Shown: positions 62,214 to 64,000 of the stretch, piece by piece
Layout of the letters: every line of letters starts with the position of its first letter
How positions within the stretch are numbered: the first letter of the stretch is position 1
Assembly: GCF_004349265.1 (NCBI RefSeq)
Contig: NZ_SMFL01000022.1
Coordinates: forward strand, 1 to 64,000
Length of the DNA stretch: 64,000 nucleotides
Reading direction: 5' to 3'
Source of the DNA: Dyadobacter psychrotolerans
GTDB taxonomy: Bacteria; Bacteroidota; Bacteroidia; Cytophagales; Spirosomataceae
Made by a program: the position numbers and the translations under genes
The notes under the pieces: generated by a model
Told to the model about the DNA's origin: nothing
What the model saw: only the letters and a program-made list of their open reading frames with translations
Databases searched by the model: none

Positions 62214-63977
62214 ATGAAAAAGCATCTTATATCCATCCTAGTGCTTGCCCTTGCCGGCCTGATCGCCGGCTGTAAGGAAGACTTTCTTGAAAGAGCGCCT
62301 GAAACCAACATCAGTGATGCCGAATACTGGAAAACGGCCAATGATCTGCAGCTTTACGTGAACAACTTTTATGCCGCATTTCCCTCCACAATCAGTGCCT
62401 ACGGGACCATTGGTATTTATGGCTACGATGCTGACGAAGGAAGCGATAATATGATTTACACAGGTTACAACGCTTCTTTGAACGGTGAACGCTTGGTGCC
62501 GACCTCGGGCGGTGGCTGGGCTTATGGCGACTGGTCGACGCTTCGCAGTGTTAACTACTTCTTGGCAAATTATAACAAGGCCGAAGAGAGCTGGGATAAC
62601 AAAAAGAAGTATGTGGGCGAAGCGCTGTTTTTTCGTTCCTACTTCTACTTCAACAAATTGAAAGCATTTGGGGATCTTCCATGGATTAATAAGCCGCTTG
62701 ACCCCACTTCGGCCGAGCTTAACAGCGGCAGAATGTCACGAAGTGTCATCGTGGATTCTTTGATGAATGATCTTAATAAAGCAGTCGAGTATCTGCCGAC
62801 AAAATCAAAAGCCTCACCGATGCGCATCAACAAGGAGATCGCACAGCTTTTGCAGGCGCGCATCGCTTTATTTGAGGGGTCCTGGGAAAAATATCATGCG
62901 GGTAGTGCCTTCGGGGTTAGTGGATCGAATGGTGAGAAGTTTTTAAAAAAGGCTGCTGATGTCAGTGAAGCATTGATTAAAAGCGGCTCGGGTTATCAGT
63001 TGCAACCAACGCCAGGAGAGGATGGTTATTGGAAATTGTTTAATCAAACCGATTATTCTGCCAGCACGGAAATCATGCTATGGCGAAAATTCGACCTGAA
63101 CTTAAACGGTGGTCATTACTGGCACCGTTACACCAATACCGGTGCAGCCCGCGGGCTGACAAAGGACCTGGTTGACGCATATCTGTGCACAGACGGAAAA
63201 ACTGTTTCGACAAGCCCGCTATATAAAGGTGATGCCACTTTACTGAACGTGGTTGCCAATCGGGATCCGCGTCTATCACAAACACTGTATGTTCCCGACG
63301 GCAAACATGTCATTACCAACAATCGCCCGGGTGGAGCAGCTCCAGCCCTGTTTGAGACGCCATCGTTTTCTGCTGCCAACGAGAATAAGCCAGCCACGGG
63401 ATATCAGGTTTATAAAGGGCACAACCCGGATTATAACCAACAAATCGACCGGGGTACGACAGGGCTCATTCTGTTCCGTTACGCAGAGGCATTATTGATT
63501 TTTGCAGAGGCAAAGGCCGAGCTGGGTATTCTTACGCAGGCGGATGCAGATCTGAGCATTAATATGCTCAGAAACCGTATCGGAATGCCGGCACTAACCG
63601 TAGGTGCTATCATTAGCGACCCAAATCCGGAATTTCCGGCGCTGAGTCCGTTGATCAATGAGATACGCCGCGAAAGAAGGGTAGAGTTAGCCTGTGAAGG
63701 ATATCGCCATGACGACTTATTCCGCTGGGCCGCAGCCGACGAAAAACTCGTTGGCTGGAAACCTAAGGGTGCGATGCGTGCGCAATGGGACGGCAAGGTC
63801 CCGGCTGCACAGCTGGCTACTTACCCCGTCGATAGCAAAGGTTACATCGAATTTTACCAAAATATTGCAGGTATGAGCAGTGGCTATAAGTTCAATGTTG
63901 GCCGTGATTACCTTGCGCCGCTGGCTCAGGAGCAGTTGGTATTAAATCCTGATATCAAGCAAAATCCAGGCTGGTAA
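62214..63977 (+). CDS. SusD/RagB-family outer-membrane lipoprotein (pair 2)
   Basis: Partner lid of the second SusC, 587 residues from ATG 62214, with a lipoprotein signal ending LAGLIAGC. The domain runs through VGEALFFRSYFYFNKLKAFG and DLPWINKPLD to LLIFAEAKAELGILTQADAD and NEIRRERRVELACEGYRHDD with LFRWAA, all typical of SusD/RagB (PF07980/PF14322). An in-frame TTG 12 bases upstream is less likely. The barrel-lid pair is tightly coupled, with 20 bases between the genes. Confidence 0.95.
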   Translation: MKKHLISILVLALAGLIAGCKEDFLERAPETNISDAEYWKTANDLQLYVNNFYAAFPSTISAYGTIGIYGYDADEGSDNMIYTGYNASLNGERLVPTSGGGWAYGDWSTLRSVNYFLANYNKAEESWDNKKKYVGEALFFRSYFYFNKLKAFGDLPWINKPLDPTSAELNSGRMSRSVIVDSLMNDLNKAVEYLPTKSKASPMRINKEIAQLLQARIALFEGSWEKYHAGSAFGVSGSNGEKFLKKAADVSEALIKSGSGYQLQPTPGEDGYWKLFNQTDYSASTEIMLWRKFDLNLNGGHYWHRYTNTGAARGLTKDLVDAYLCTDGKTVSTSPLYKGDATLLNVVANRDPRLSQTLYVPDGKHVITNNRPGGAAPALFETPSFSAANENKPATGYQVYKGHNPDYNQQIDRGTTGLILFRYAEALLIFAEAKAELGILTQADADLSINMLRNRIGMPALTVGAIISDPNPEFPALSPLINEIRRERRVELACEGYRHDDLFRWAAADEKLVGWKPKGAMRAQWDGKVPAAQLATYPVDSKGYIEFYQNIAGMSSGYKFNVGRDYLAPLAQEQLVLNPDIKQNPGW

Positions 63978-63985
63978 TTTAAACG

Positions 63986-64000
63986 ATGAGAAGAAGAGAT
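63986..64000 (+). CDS. Start of a further gene, cut by the window end
   Basis: An ATG followed by AGA-AGA-AGA-GAT begins eight bases after the SusD stop. The first residues MRRRD could open a Tat-type signal, as in many enzymes following SusD, but only five codons are visible. Confidence 0.4.

Noticed and set aside
1..64000. CRISPR arrays, rRNA or tRNA genes
   Set aside because: No regularly spaced direct repeats, no tRNA-like cloverleaf with a GTTCGA-type arm, and no conserved rRNA segment was noticed on either strand by eye.

Overview
The window looks like chromosomal DNA of a Bacteroidota bacterium, most likely a Cytophagales member of the Dyadobacter/Spirosoma kind. This is inferred from two SusC/SusD pairs, several promoters fitting the Bacteroidota -7 consensus TAnnTTTG, large hybrid sensor kinases with Reg_prop/Y_Y_Y sensors, a DUF5690 transporter, and IS3, IS5 and IS66 remnants typical of the phylum. 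No rRNA, tRNA or CRISPR array was seen.

Layout. 1-2.7 kb is insertion-sequence territory: the tail of one IS3 transposase, a largely gene-free stretch rich in hairpins, and an apparently intact IS3-family element with a -1 frameshift signal. 2.7-5.2 kb is a stand-alone class II UvrA-like ATPase. 5.5-6.8 kb holds broken response-regulator and MFS-transporter pieces. 6.8-8.1 kb is a divergent HxlR regulator/SDR pair sharing a symmetrical promoter. 8.2-9.1 kb contains decayed ADH and AraC genes. 9.2-10.95 kb is a divergent aldo/keto reductase/IclR pair. 11.3-20.3 kb is an RND efflux operon (response regulator, TolC, permease, adaptor, perhaps a 57-residue membrane protein), with a divergent OmpR-type two-component system and a DUF202 protein. 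20.3-25.0 kb is again mostly decay (IS66 pieces, a cupin, a secreted protein, a debranching enzyme with an internal stop) around a response regulator and a GAF-PAS protein. 25.9-36.3 kb carries a giant hybrid kinase, a TonB-dependent receptor and a second hybrid kinase. 36.5-37.5 kb has IS5 and IS3 remnants.

The most interesting part is 37.7-64 kb, which reads as one phosphonate-utilization locus built like a polysaccharide-utilization locus. A sensor kinase whose periplasmic part resembles the phosphonate-binding protein PhnD is followed by a sigma-54 activator, then a 10-kb operon: SusC, SusD, an AlkP-superfamily phosphohydrolase, an FAD oxidoreductase of the phosphonate-associated type (TIGR03364-like), a Tat-exported metallophosphoesterase, a DUF5690 transporter and a PhnX-like HAD hydrolase (TIGR03351-like). 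Beyond it lie a sulfatase on the other strand, a second PhnX-like HAD hydrolase, a second sulfatase, a phosphonate-associated zinc dehydrogenase (TIGR03366-like), an organophosphate-antiporter-like MFS protein, an XRE-cupin repressor and a second SusC/SusD pair. No PhnW transaminase and no C-P lyase genes are present.

Proposed working model (inference): SusCD pairs import a phosphonate-bearing conjugate; periplasmic AlkP-fold and metallophosphoesterase enzymes trim it; an OPA-like carrier takes the free phosphonate across the inner membrane; the FAD oxidase deaminates it to a phosphonoaldehyde; the HAD enzyme cleaves the C-P bond; and the dehydrogenase handles the aldehyde or alcohol product. 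Everything is read from sequence and recalled family knowledge only; no database search was run.
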